This document shows, one piece after another, positions 1 to 8,245 of a DNA stretch of 64,000 nucleotides. The notes under the pieces were generated by a model that saw only the letters and a program-made list of their open reading frames with translations, had not been told where the DNA came from and made no database searches. The position numbers and the translations under genes were made by a program. The stretch's first letter is position 1. The number at the start of each line of letters is the position of its first letter. This DNA comes from Croceivirga radicis (GTDB taxonomy: Bacteria; Bacteroidota; Bacteroidia; Flavobacteriales; Flavobacteriaceae), in the NCBI RefSeq assembly GCF_002072105.2, contig NZ_MTBC01000002.1:124001-188000 (forward strand). Reading direction: 5' to 3'.

Positions 1-979
1 TATTTAATTCGGCATCCGTATCCATTAGTAATTTACGTTGTGCAACTTTTTGGTTTACCCAGGTTGCGACCACGCTTTCTGCTTCTTCAATTTTAAAATC
101 GTACTCACCTTTACTAGATAAAAGTTTGGTAATAATTGGGGCGGTTTCAATTGCCAGAAAAAGCAGGAATATAAAAAAGGAGGGTAGCCAGGGCAGTTTA
201 CCCAAGGCATCTATTCTAGCCATTAAACCATCAAAATTATTAATTACAGGTTGATCTTGTACAACCTGATCTTGGTAAGCGGTATTTAATTGGCTAATTT
301 CATTTTCCAACAAGTTTATTTTTTCTGCGTTCGTTTGTTTTAAAACATTTAGTTCTGCTAGTGCGGCATCATGTTTTTCACGTTTTTCTTTATAAACGGG
401 GCCTTTACCCAAAAGGCCAGTACCAGCAGTGCCTTCGGCTTCGTTAATAAAGATGTCGTATAAGGCATTTGTCTCAGCTTCCTTTGCGCTAATTTCATTT
501 TGGAGCGCTTTTATATTTTCTTCTAGTTTTAAAATTTTAGGTTGATATTGAAGCGCTATTTCTTCTTGGTTCTCCAAGGTCATTCTATTTTTTTCCGTAA
601 GTAAAACTTGGTCAATTTCTTTCTTAAAAATTTTAAGTTCCAGCGGTTTTGAAATCACTATGGCAATAATCAAGGCCAATATAAGTCTAGGTATGGCCTG
701 TAGCACCTCTTGGTATTTGCGTTCTTTCTTTTTTAGCGTACTAACAATATAGCGGTCTAGATTAAAAATCAAAAGCCCCCAAACCAAGCCAAAACCTATG
801 GCTATATAATAATTGTCAAAAACCGTATAGAGGGCGTAAGAAGCAGCAATAAATGCCATTAGGGCGGTAAAGAATACAGTAGCGCCTATACCTGCGTATT
901 TGTTTTGTTCTGCTTTGGAACAGGTATCCAAAACATCTGCATCTGCCCCAGAGCAGAGAATAAAAAATTTACCTAACAT
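1..979 (-). CDS. DUF4407 membrane protein, C-terminus cut by window edge
   Basis: The reading frame is open from the ATG at 979 down to base 1, so the C-terminus is missing. About 326 residues are visible. The start MLGKFFILCSGADADVLD and the following hydrophobic stretches (about residues 28-52, 55-72 and 93-113) match the DUF4407 family of Bacteroidota. A long charged, coiled-coil-like section follows (about 120-245, rich in E, K, L and Q), then a further membrane segment near 262-285. The topology suggests an inner-membrane protein with a large extramembrane coiled coil between two membrane blocks. Its function is unknown. The family assignment is from recognition of the N-terminal region, not from a search. 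Confidence 0.85.
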   Translation of the reverse strand, partial: MLGKFFILCSGADADVLDTCSKAEQNKYAGIGATVFFTALMAFIAASYALYTVFDNYYIAIGFGLVWGLLIFNLDRYIVSTLKKKERKYQEVLQAIPRLILALIIAIVISKPLELKIFKKEIDQVLLTEKNRMTLENQEEIALQYQPKILKLEENIKALQNEISAKEAETNALYDIFINEAEGTAGTGLLGKGPVYKEKREKHDAALAELNVLKQTNAEKINLLENEISQLNTAYQDQVVQDQPVINNFDGLMARIDALGKLPWLPSFFIFLLFLAIETAPIITKLLSSKGEYDFKIEEAESVVATWVNQKVAQRKLLMDTDAELN

Positions 980-1190
980 AATAGTGTTCGTTCTTTGATT
1001 AATGGTATTAGAACGCAAACCATGATACTTTGTTACAGTAATTCTGCTAAAATTGAGCCAAAATGCTAGTTTAACGGCATTTATTGGCGACTAACTGCAT
1101 GTATAAGATTCAAGGTTAAAACGCTATAGGATTAGCTGGTCTTACTAAAAATACCATTCGTCTACACTTTATTACAGCTAGGGCTTACTG

Positions 1191-1346
1191 CTAATTTTTA
1201 ACGGGTTTGCGGTGGTACTTTTGAATCAAATAATAAAAACAAGTACAACAAACTATAAAAAATAACATCAACATGAAAAGTCCAAACAATAACAAGATGT
1301 ATAGCGGTATGGTCATATTCAACAACAGGCAAAAAGAGTTTAGCAT
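1191..1346 (-). CDS. possible 51-aa single-pass membrane peptide
   Basis: From an ATG at 1346 the frame encodes MLNSFCLLLNMTIPLYILLL, a strongly hydrophobic core to about residue 40, and a basic tail ending HRKPVKN. That layout would fit a small single-span protein with its C-terminus in the cytoplasm. An upstream TTG at 1394 would give 67 aa. There is no Shine-Dalgarno, no recognised promoter and no conserved neighbour. AT-rich antisense sequence often produces hydrophobic frames by chance, so this is only a candidate. Confidence 0.22.
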   Translation of the reverse strand: MLNSFCLLLNMTIPLYILLLFGLFMLMLFFIVCCTCFYYLIQKYHRKPVKN

Positions 1347-1422
1347 CTGCGATGTGGAACTTACCGATACCGAATTGGTAATTGCGGTGTACAAGCCAAT
1401 TGCTTGCTAATAATAAGATTAT

Positions 1423-1480
1423 TTAATGGTACTGTTTTTCCCCCAAGTCTTAATCCCCCAAGTTTTTAAAGTACCATTAA
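1423..1480. repeat. inverted repeat with an internal ninefold-base direct repeat
   Basis: The 11-base arms TTAATGGTACT (1423-1433) and AGTACCATTAA (1470-1480) are perfect complements around a 36-base loop. The loop itself contains CCCCCAAGT twice (1440-1448 and 1455-1463, period 15). The arms are too far apart, and the U-tract too weak, for an ordinary terminator. It sits directly beside the second folded element at 1486-1580, with which it shares the short string CCATTA. Confidence 0.7.
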
Positions 1481-1485
1481 CAGAA

Positions 1486-1580
1486 AGAGGCCATTAGGTA
1501 AAGCAAGTTCTAGATGTTTTGGTGTAGTGTTATCTAGAACCGGATGATTGAACAACATCCTGCCATTACCAATGGCCTCT
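1486..1580 (-). other. folded element predicted to form a three-way junction
   Basis: The outer arms AGAGGCCATT (1486-1495) and AATGGCCTCT (1571-1580) pair perfectly. After a one-base bulge the stem continues with GGTA (1497-1500) against TACC (1567-1570). Inside lie two more stems: GTTCTAGAT (1507-1515) with ATCTAGAAC (1532-1540), and GGATG (1542-1546) with CATCC (1556-1560). It starts 6 bases past the stop of the leftward dipeptidase gene, so it could be the end of that transcript, a small RNA, or a mobile repeat. Strand is assigned only from that read-through direction. No known RNA family was recognised. Confidence 0.55.
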
Positions 1581-1586
1581 TACATT

Positions 1587-2981
1587 TTATTGCTGTGTAG
1601 CAAGTTCTGTATAATACTTATAAAAATAAGGTATGGTCTCAATACCTTTTAAATAGTTCCAAATGCCAAAATGCTCATTGGGTGAGTGTATGGCATCACT
1701 ATCCAATCCAAAGCCCATTAAAATTATCTTACTGTCCAAAATTTGCTCAAATAATGCTACAATAGGTATGCTTCCTCCGCCACGTTCGGGTATTGCTATT
1801 TTACCAAATGTAGTCTCATAAGCTTTTGCGGCTGCTTGGTAACCAATGTTATCTATTGGAGTAACATACGGTAATCCGCCATGATGCGGTTTTACCTTTA
1901 CTTTAACTCCTTTTGGGGCAATAGCCATAAAGTGATCCATGAACAATTGGGTAATTTCATCTGGATCTTGGTCTGGAACCAGACGCATAGATATTTTAGC
2001 AAAAGCTTTACTAGCAATTACGGTCTTAGCGCCTTCTCCTGTATAACCACCCCATATGCCATTAACATCTAAAGTTGGTCTTATAGAATAACGTTCTGGT
2101 GTGGTATATCCTTTTTCACCATAAACATCGCCAATATCCAATGCTTTTTTATAATCCTCTACATTAAAAGGGGCCTCTGCCATCAAAGCTCTATCTTCAG
2201 GAGAAAGTTCTTCTACCTTATCATAAAAACCAGGAATGGTAATGCGGTTATTCTCATCATGTAGGGAGGCTATCATTTTAGATAGTATATTGATTGGATT
2301 GGGTACGGCACCACCATAAATACCAGAGTGTAAATCTCTATTTGGGCCGGTAACTTCTACCTCTACATAGCTTAATCCTCTTAGTCCTGTAGTAATTGAA
2401 GGAACGTCGTTTGCGATCATACCCGTATCGGAAATAAGGATTACATCGTTCTTTAATTTATCTCGGTTTTTATCCAAAAAGGCTTCCAAACTATCGCTTC
2501 CAACTTCTTCTTCCCCTTCTATCATGAACTTAACATTACACGGCAATACATCTTCCTTTATCATGTATTCTACTGCTTTAACGTGCATGTAAAACTGGCC
2601 TTTATCATCACAAGCCCCGCGAGCAAAGATAGCACCGTCTGGGTGTAGGTCTGTTTTTTTAATTACAGGTTCAAAAGGTGGAGAATCCCATAGATTCATT
2701 GGGTCTGGGGGTTGTACATCGTAATGGCCGTATACTAAGACCGTTGGTAGTTTTGGATCAACAATTTTTTCGCCAAAAACAACAGGATAACCATCTGTTT
2801 CACATATTTCCGTGGTGTCGCAACCAGCTTCTTTTAATGCCTTTTCTACAGCTCTAGCCGCGTCTATCACGTCTTGAGAGAAAGCGGTATCTGCACTTAT
2901 AGATGGAATTTTTAATAAATCGATTAATTCATTTAAAAAGCGATCTTTATTCGCTTCTATGTATTCTTTTACGTTTTTCAT
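1587..2981 (-). CDS. M20 family dipeptidase
   Basis: This 464-aa cytosolic metallopeptidase is expected to hydrolyse dipeptides using two zinc ions. The M20 metal-site motifs are in order: GHYDVQPP (H86, D88), GACDDKGQ (about 123-129), the catalytic GEEEVGS (about 156-162), SDTG near 185 and HSPNEHF near the C-terminus. A dimerisation lid domain is inserted around 200-370, with the conserved LHSG motif. Length and motifs fit the CNDP-like dipeptidase branch better than the peptidase T or ArgE branches. There is no signal peptide. It stands alone, with tRNA-Leu upstream on the other strand. The exact substrate cannot be read from sequence. Confidence 0.9.
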   Translation of the reverse strand: MKNVKEYIEANKDRFLNELIDLLKIPSISADTAFSQDVIDAARAVEKALKEAGCDTTEICETDGYPVVFGEKIVDPKLPTVLVYGHYDVQPPDPMNLWDSPPFEPVIKKTDLHPDGAIFARGACDDKGQFYMHVKAVEYMIKEDVLPCNVKFMIEGEEEVGSDSLEAFLDKNRDKLKNDVILISDTGMIANDVPSITTGLRGLSYVEVEVTGPNRDLHSGIYGGAVPNPINILSKMIASLHDENNRITIPGFYDKVEELSPEDRALMAEAPFNVEDYKKALDIGDVYGEKGYTTPERYSIRPTLDVNGIWGGYTGEGAKTVIASKAFAKISMRLVPDQDPDEITQLFMDHFMAIAPKGVKVKVKPHHGGLPYVTPIDNIGYQAAAKAYETTFGKIAIPERGGGSIPIVALFEQILDSKIILMGFGLDSDAIHSPNEHFGIWNYLKGIETIPYFYKYYTELATQQ

Positions 2982-3059
2982 TTAATCAGTACTTCTTAGG
3001 ATAAAAGTACTAAAAAGAACTTTTTCTTCTCTGAATGTTTTACAATTCAAAATTTGAAG

Positions 3060-3067
3060 TATATTTG
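3060..3067 (+). promoter_or_regulatory. -7 promoter element of tRNA-Leu
   Basis: TATATTTG matches the Bacteroidota -7 consensus TAnnTTTG and lies 16 bases before the mature tRNA-Leu 5' end. No clear TTTG box was found at the usual distance upstream. Confidence 0.55.
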
Positions 3068-3083
3068 CATCCCGATTTGAACT

Positions 3084-3165
3084 GCGGATGTGGTGGAATT
3101 GGTAGACACGCTAGACTTAGGATCTAGTGCCGCGAGGCGTGGGGGTTCGACTCCCTTCATCCGCA
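3084..3165 (+). tRNA. tRNA-Leu (anticodon UAG)
   Basis: The acceptor arm GCGGATG (3084-3090) pairs with CATCCGC (3158-3164), followed by discriminator A. The anticodon stem CTAGA/TCTAG encloses loop CTTAGGA, giving anticodon UAG, which reads CUA leucine codons. A long variable arm and the TTCGA T-loop confirm a class II leucine tRNA. The CCA end is not encoded. Confidence 0.95.
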
Positions 3166-3172
3166 CAACTTT

Positions 3173-3201
3173 AAAACCCTTCTTTTAAGAAGGGTTTTTT
3201 T
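3173..3201 (+). terminator. intrinsic terminator of tRNA-Leu
   Basis: AAAACCCTTCTT (3173-3184) and AAGAAGGGTTTT (3187-3198) are perfect inverted repeats followed by further Ts. The opposite strand also ends in four Ts, so it may also stop transcripts arriving from the leftward GyrI-like gene. Confidence 0.85.
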
Positions 3202-3208
3202 ATGCTTT

Positions 3209-3703
3209 TTATTTTGGTTTTACAGGAATGTAAATCTTTTCTTCGGAGTGTGCATCATTATTTTTATACTGTTCCCCTAACAGTTCAAAATGTGGTCTAT
3301 TGTCTAGTACGTATTCAGAATTAGGCAGCCACTTTGAAAAAATATATTGAAAAATGGATGGGTCATTGCTGGGCCCTTTGTACTTAAACACAGCATACAA
3401 GCCCTTTTTTAACGTAAAAGATGCTAGGCCTTCTGGAATGCTAGATAAATCAGAAACCGGCACTAACGCCCATTTTATAAAGCTTTTGTCTGGACTAAAT
3501 TCTTTAAAATAATTGATAGGGTACTCTTGTAAGGATAGTTTGTAGTTAGCTGTTTTGTTTTCTATGTCCTTAATTCTGGGTCCAAATCGGGACCATAATA
3601 AGCCCGTAGTGTTATGGGTAACACTCATTTCTAAACTTAGGCCTACCAATTGTAGTTCGGAAAAGTGTTCTATTGTTGGTGTATTTATACCATTAATTAG
3701 CAT
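3209..3703 (-). CDS. GyrI-like / effector-binding domain protein
   Basis: This 164-aa protein consists of a single effector-binding fold like that of GyrI and the C-terminal part of AraC/BmrR regulators, without any DNA-binding domain. Supporting features are an opening region with LVGLSLEMS, a central YFKEFSPDKSFIKWALVPVSD, and the family-typical GLYAVFKYKGPSNDPSIF followed by a SKWLPNSEY-VLDNRPHFEL ending. Such stand-alone domains bind small hydrophobic or cationic molecules. Only 11 bases separate it from the upstream glycosidase-like gene, so the two are probably co-transcribed. The ligand is unknown. Confidence 0.75.
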   Translation of the reverse strand: MLINGINTPTIEHFSELQLVGLSLEMSVTHNTTGLLWSRFGPRIKDIENKTANYKLSLQEYPINYFKEFSPDKSFIKWALVPVSDLSSIPEGLASFTLKKGLYAVFKYKGPSNDPSIFQYIFSKWLPNSEYVLDNRPHFELLGEQYKNNDAHSEEKIYIPVKPK

Positions 3704-3714
3704 AATAACATAGT

Positions 3715-5370
3715 TTAAGACTTAAGAAAGGAATCAAAAAAAATGAGAGTCTCTTGAAAAGGCTCGTTCGTATGCATAGAAGTATGGTCTACGTAAAGGG
3801 TGGGGCAGTTAGGGTAGTCTTTTTTTAATTGTACCCATTCTTGCCATTTACTTCGATAATCTTTTATATATTCTTGAACTTTTTCGTGGTTTATAGGGCG
3901 CTTTAAATCTACTTTAGCTTTGGCAATTTGAATTTTCCAAATGATGGCCATAATTTCATATTTAATTCTTCCGTAAGTTGTAGACACTTTAAGGAACGAA
4001 TCTAATTCGGGTTTTGGAATAGTAATTTCTTGGGCAAGTTTTTCCATTAAATACCAATTTTCTAAGTTTTTTTCTTTTTCGTTTAAAACCTTGTCAATAA
4101 TTTCTTTGCGTACAACTTCTTTTAAATCAATGGCAGATAAGTAATGGTCTCTACACCACCAAGTGTCCGCAAAAAAATGTTTGCTTGCCTGTCCGTAATA
4201 AACCGCATCCGTGGAAAGAAGATTTAATTGTCTAAATTTTTTGGCATCTAAATCGGACAGTTTTAATTGGTTAATAGCATAATCCATAAAAATGTCTTCT
4301 TCTGTTTTTTTAGGATTATGAACAAAGGTTCTTATGATATATTCATTTAGGTCCATCCAAAGTTCGTTATCAAAATAAGGCCCTACCCAGCCGTCACCTC
4401 CTGTCCATGTCCAAACTCCTTTAATTTTGGAGTCTTCGTATAAATCAATAAGTCCCTTTTTAACTTCCATCTCTGACCAGTGCTCAATAATACCTTTACC
4501 AATATAGTATGGATGACTGTTGTTTCCGTAACACCCAGCTTGGTTCATGGATACTTCTATAATTTGTTGATGTTTACCAAGGCCAATAGTGGTATTAAAG
4601 GGATAGCCCCGATTAAAATCATAATTTACATGTTTAATACAAAAGAAAAGTAGCGGGTGTGGTTCAATGGGATTGGTTGCATCAAGGTAAAATTTAGGTT
4701 GGGTATGAAACCATCCAAAATCCCAGGTTCTATAAAAAAGTTTCTTATTACGTTTTAGGCAAATTTCTTCTTTTAGAATATTAATCATTATCGCATGCTC
4801 CTCAGCAGTCCTTACGGGGGTCTCTCCTTTATGGTATGGAGTATCGTGTACATATGTTTCACCATGTCTTATGGTTAACCCATCTAAATCTGGGAATCTC
4901 TCAAATATTTCTGTAATCTGTGCACGCAAGATTTGTTGTGTACGTTTCCGCTTTATGGAAAATTTTTCATCAATCTTTAATTCTGTATCATATTTTTCTA
5001 ATAACGAAACTGGTAAAACCAATACATCTGTAAATGGATATAAAGGTAGCCCAGCCTTTTTACTATTGTCTATTTGGGTTCTTATGGATGCAGCATGTCG
5101 TTCTATCCAAAGTCGTTCATCAGTTTTTAAAGGAATTATTTCATCCTCAAAACTATCATAGGTTAATCCGCATTGCACTTCCATTTTAGGAATTTGTCCG
5201 GTGTATCCTAAACTATCCAAGTAATTTGGGTACAAGTATTTGGTTTCTCATTTAGGCTCACCAGGATTGTGGTAGACCATATTCAATAATTCCGAGTAAC
5301 GTTTGGTTTGTTGTGCAGATACGCCGATAAAAAGTAAACAGAATATGTTTAATAAAAAATGTCGATTCAT
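3715..5370 (-). pseudogene. secreted glycosidase-like protein interrupted by in-frame TGA
   Basis: The natural start is the ATG at 5370, giving the signal peptide MNRHFLLNIFCLLFIGVSAQ and then about 20 further residues up to PGEPK. Codon 41 (5248-5250) is TGA. The same frame then stays open for over 500 codons to 3715, starting ETKYLYPNYLDSLGY. With that one codon restored the protein would be 551 aa. The body contains DLDGLTIRHGETY, WDFGWFHTQPKFY and GVWTWTGGDGWVGPYF, which read like the barrel of a glycoside hydrolase, but I cannot name the family. Without its signal peptide an internally started product would stay in the cytoplasm. A recent nonsense mutation, a sequencing error or readthrough are all possible. 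Confidence 0.75.
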
Positions 5371-5477
5371 GTTGGTCATATTGGTTTATCTAAAAATACT
5401 AAAGCGTATTCTTTTAATATGTTTAAATCTATTATGTTAAACGGATTGGTGCTTCTTTGTGATTTTTAAGACGGCTA

Positions 5478-5507
5478 TTAAAAAAGCATCCCAAGATGGA
5501 TGCTTTA
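5478..5507 (-). terminator. intrinsic terminator of VOC gene
   Basis: AAAGCATCC (5483-5491) and GGATGCTTT (5498-5506) form a stem with a 6-base loop. Read leftward it ends in a run of Ts, 37 bases beyond the VOC stop codon. Confidence 0.85.
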
Positions 5508-5543
5508 AAATAAGTTTGGATAATCTCTTTAATGCCTGGCTTT

Positions 5544-6059
5544 TTACATGTCCGCATAAGCGCCGGAAGAATAGGTAAGCTCATAGCTATGGGTGTAAAT
5601 TTCAAAAACTACACCAAAAGGATCCTCTACGTAACACATTTTATAGGGTTTATTGTCCGGGTAATAGGCTCTAATTGGCATTCGCTGTTTACCTCCATGG
5701 GAAATAATTTTTTCTATCAAGCTCTCAATATTTGGATCCTGTACGCAAAAATGAAATAGACCCGGACTAAAGGGGTTAAATTCTGGTTTGTTCTTTGGTG
5801 TTTCCGGGAATGAGAATAGTTCTATGCCCACACCATCAGAAGTGGACAAATGGGCAATTTCAAAGGTTTCCCAATCTTCTCCAAAAACATCTATACACAT
5901 TTGACCAATAGCGGTCTCCTTTTCTTTTTTTACAAGACTAGGAGGCATAATTACGTACCACCCCATAACATTCTCATAGAATGATACGGCAGCAGTAATA
6001 TCTGGAACGGTAATACCAATATGTGAAAATGTTCGGGGGTATGTATTTTGTTCTTTCAT
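5544..6059 (-). CDS. VOC superfamily (glyoxalase-like) protein
   Basis: This 171-aa protein has the vicinal-oxygen-chelate fold. It opens with FSHIGITVPDITAAVSFYEN, whose His is the usual first metal ligand, and ends with the second module CYVEDPFGVVFEIYTHSYE, whose Glu is the usual last ligand. Members include glyoxalase I, dioxygenases and antibiotic-binding proteins, and the substrate here is unknown. The HxlR-type regulator is divergently transcribed 115 bases away, which suggests induction by a reactive electrophile or aldehyde. That is inference from context. Confidence 0.85.
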   Translation of the reverse strand: MKEQNTYPRTFSHIGITVPDITAAVSFYENVMGWYVIMPPSLVKKEKETAIGQMCIDVFGEDWETFEIAHLSTSDGVGIELFSFPETPKNKPEFNPFSPGLFHFCVQDPNIESLIEKIISHGGKQRMPIRAYYPDNKPYKMCYVEDPFGVVFEIYTHSYELTYSSGAYADM

Positions 6060-6174
6060 GTTAACTTAATTTTGAAGCAAAGTTGTTGATTAGTTGTATG
6101 TAAAACAATAACTTACTTTTTTTTACTTATAGTATCTAAAAGAGTAAAATAAACAAAATCAATTATTTGCAATT

Positions 6175-6489
6175 TTGAAAAATAATAAAATTTATTGTCC
6201 TCTTAACAAAACCATGGAGCTCATTGGTACCAAATGGAAGCCCCTTATTCTTTTTCACCTATTGGAAGGTCCGCAACGATCCGGCATTTTACAAGCTAAA
6301 ATACCGGCAATTTCCAATAAAATGTTTACCCAGAGTTTGCGAGAGCTAGAACGAGACCACCTTGTGTATCGAGAAGTTTTTCCAGAGGTGCCACCAAGGG
6401 TTGAGTACGGCCTAACCAAGAAAGGGTTTACGTTGAAAGAAATCCTAATTTCCCTAGATACATGGGGCAAAACCATTCATGATGGTTAA
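6175..6489 (+). CDS. HxlR family transcriptional regulator
   Basis: This 104-aa winged-helix DNA-binding protein has the family hallmark CPLNKTMELIGTKWKPLILF near its N-terminus, then GPQRSGILQAKIPAISNKMFTQSLRELERD (recognition helix) and the wing YGLTKKGFTLKEIL. The N-terminal Cys (residue 8) is at the position used for thiol sensing in YodB/HypR-type members. The start is a TTG at 6175; no ATG lies upstream in frame, and starting at the next ATG would remove the conserved Cys. It probably represses the divergent VOC gene and possibly itself. Confidence 0.88.
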   Translation: MKNNKIYCPLNKTMELIGTKWKPLILFHLLEGPQRSGILQAKIPAISNKMFTQSLRELERDHLVYREVFPEVPPRVEYGLTKKGFTLKEILISLDTWGKTIHDG

Positions 6490-6517
6490 TAATTTTCTAG
6501 TTGGCATAAAAATAAAA

Positions 6518-6538
6518 AGCCTCTCAAGATGAGAGGCT
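6518..6538 (-). terminator. bidirectional terminator, stronger leftward
   Basis: AGCCTCTCA (6518-6526) pairs with TGAGAGGCT (6530-6538) around a 3-base loop. Leftward it is followed by TTTTTATTTTT, a strong U-tract, so it mainly closes the transcript of the 48-aa gene. Rightward, after the HxlR gene, the tail is weaker. Confidence 0.85.
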
Positions 6539-6562
6539 CTTATAATCTGTTTTTATTTCAGC

Positions 6563-6709
6563 TTAAAAGTGTAGGCCTAAAGCATCAAATACCCCTAAAA
6601 TGTCACAAATAATGCAAACGGGTATCGCAATTAGTATTATTACCAGTACGGTTACCATAATACGTAAAAAGCCAGCTAAAAAACTAAAACCTGTAGTGTT
6701 CTCTGCCAT
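6563..6709 (-). CDS. 48-aa single-pass membrane protein
   Basis: From the ATG at 6709 the frame encodes MAENTTGFSFLAGFLRIMVT, continues with a hydrophobic core (about residues 18-38, V/L/I rich with two cysteines) and ends DALGLHF. A polar start, one transmembrane helix and a short amphipathic tail give it the look of a genuine small membrane protein. It is followed 24 bases later by a terminator whose strong U-tract faces this strand, which supports a real transcript. It lies downstream of the waaA and MFS genes. Its function is unknown. Confidence 0.55.
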   Translation of the reverse strand: MAENTTGFSFLAGFLRIMVTVLVIILIAIPVCIICDILGVFDALGLHF

Positions 6710-6831
6710 AGGTTGATTATTTCCTATCAAGATAGTGAAATTTAACCTGTTCGGTTCTAATAATCAGTACAATACTCGATTAACTGCTTGTTTGCCTATA
6801 CGTATTGCAGAAGTTTAATTATTACCTACCG

Positions 6832-8208
6832 CTATTTTTTGCCCAATCTTTTCGCCAATTCTTCTAAAGAAATACCTTTTGTTTCGGGCATTAAGAATGC
6901 GGTAAAAAGTAATTGTAGCACCATCATTCCTGCAAAGAAAATAAATATTGGCCAAGGATTATCTTTAAAAATACCTATTTCACTATCCAAAAAGGTTGGG
7001 GTAAGTAATGTAATCAGCGCAGCAAAAACCCAATGTGTTCCTGTTCCCCAAGACTGTCCGTAGGAACGCACTTTATTTGGAAAAATTTCGGATATAAATA
7101 CCCAAATTACAGCACCTTGACCTACTGCATGTGATGCAATAAATACCAAGATAAAGGTTAATAATACTGCAGCGTTCAATCCATTGTAAAAACAAAGCCC
7201 AACCATGGCAAGACTAATTATATAGCCTATAGAGCCTATATACATTAGTTGCTTGCGACCTAGGCGGTCTATTAATGCCAAGCCCACAAACGTAAATAGT
7301 AGATTTATTACGCCAATACTTATAGAACTGAACAAAGATTCTCCAGAGGCCAAACCAGCCCTTTCTAGAATTTCTGGTGCGTAGTACAGAACAAAATTTA
7401 TACCTGAAAGCTGATTGAAAAATGCGATTAAAAATGCCAATAGTAGGGGTTTGTTATACTTGCCAGAAAACAGACTTTCTTTTTTGTTTTTAATGTTTTC
7501 TACCATAGAAACCTTTATTTCCGTAATGGTTACTTTGGCTTCATCTTCTTGAATGCCCAATAGGGTAAGTGATCTTATCACCAATGCATCGGCATGGTTT
7601 TTCATTAAAAGCCATCTTGGGCTGTTAGGTATTTTAGCCACCATTAAGGTGTAAATTAATGCAGGAATGCCTTCTACCCCCAGCATCCAGCGCCAAGCTT
7701 CGGATTCATTGAAGAAAGTGCCAATAACGTAGTTAGATATAAAGGCTATTAAGATACCAAATACAATATTAAACTGGTACATTGCCGTAAGTCTACCTCT
7801 ATTGGAAGAATTTGAAATCTCAGAAATGTAAACTGGTGCTGCAACGGACGAAGCCCCAACACCAACACCACCTATAAACCTAAAAAAGGAAAAGCTATAG
7901 GCTTCTGGTGCAAAAGCAGAACCAACGGCAGAGAGAAAGTATAGTACGCCTATCCATAACAGCGTCTTTTTTCTTCCTAGTTTGTCTGTTGGTATACCAC
8001 CAAATAATGAACCCAAAACGGTTCCCCATAGGGCCATGGACATAATAAAAATACCGTGAAATGTAAAAATAGAATCGCCTAAAAACCAATTGGTGTCCCA
8101 TAACTCTTTAATAGGTTGGTTGGCCCCACTGATAACAACGGTGTCAAATCCAAAAAGAAAGCCTGCTAAGGCGGCAGTCATTGATATTCTTAGTATTCTT
8201 TTATCCAT
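6832..8208 (-). CDS. sugar porter family MFS transporter
   Basis: This 458-aa inner-membrane protein has about twelve transmembrane helices and is expected to import a sugar with protons. Sugar-porter signatures are present: GFDTVVISGA in helix 1, GGIPTDKLGRKK in the 2-3 loop, the PRWLL motif (SPRWLLM) before the central loop, QLSGINFVLYYAPEI in helix 7, DRLGRKQLMYIG, and the C-terminal PETKGISLEEL. This resembles XylE, GalP and AraE. It begins 37 bases after the waaA stop, so the two may share a transcript although their roles differ. The sugar cannot be deduced. Confidence 0.92.
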   Translation of the reverse strand: MDKRILRISMTAALAGFLFGFDTVVISGANQPIKELWDTNWFLGDSIFTFHGIFIMSMALWGTVLGSLFGGIPTDKLGRKKTLLWIGVLYFLSAVGSAFAPEAYSFSFFRFIGGVGVGASSVAAPVYISEISNSSNRGRLTAMYQFNIVFGILIAFISNYVIGTFFNESEAWRWMLGVEGIPALIYTLMVAKIPNSPRWLLMKNHADALVIRSLTLLGIQEDEAKVTITEIKVSMVENIKNKKESLFSGKYNKPLLLAFLIAFFNQLSGINFVLYYAPEILERAGLASGESLFSSISIGVINLLFTFVGLALIDRLGRKQLMYIGSIGYIISLAMVGLCFYNGLNAAVLLTFILVFIASHAVGQGAVIWVFISEIFPNKVRSYGQSWGTGTHWVFAALITLLTPTFLDSEIGIFKDNPWPIFIFFAGMMVLQLLFTAFLMPETKGISLEELAKRLGKK

Positions 8209-8245
8209 TGGTTTGGTTTGTTAGTTGCGATAAAACTAAACAATT

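Larger units (their letters stand above)
980..1586. other. 607-bp gap between DUF4407 gene and dipeptidase gene
   Basis: This stretch has no convincing protein gene. Its left half (980-1190) must hold the promoter of the leftward DUF4407 gene, but no clean TAnnTTTG element was recognised. Its right half carries two adjacent inverted-repeat structures, listed separately. A hydrophobic minus-strand frame at 1191-1346 is listed at low confidence. Confidence 0.6.

Noticed and set aside
1392-1394. TTG start giving a 67-aa membrane peptide
   Set aside because: No ribosome site and AT-rich antisense context. The shorter ATG form is kept only as a weak candidate.
1486-1580. Integron attC site
   Set aside because: No GTTRRRY core, no integrase and no cassette array.
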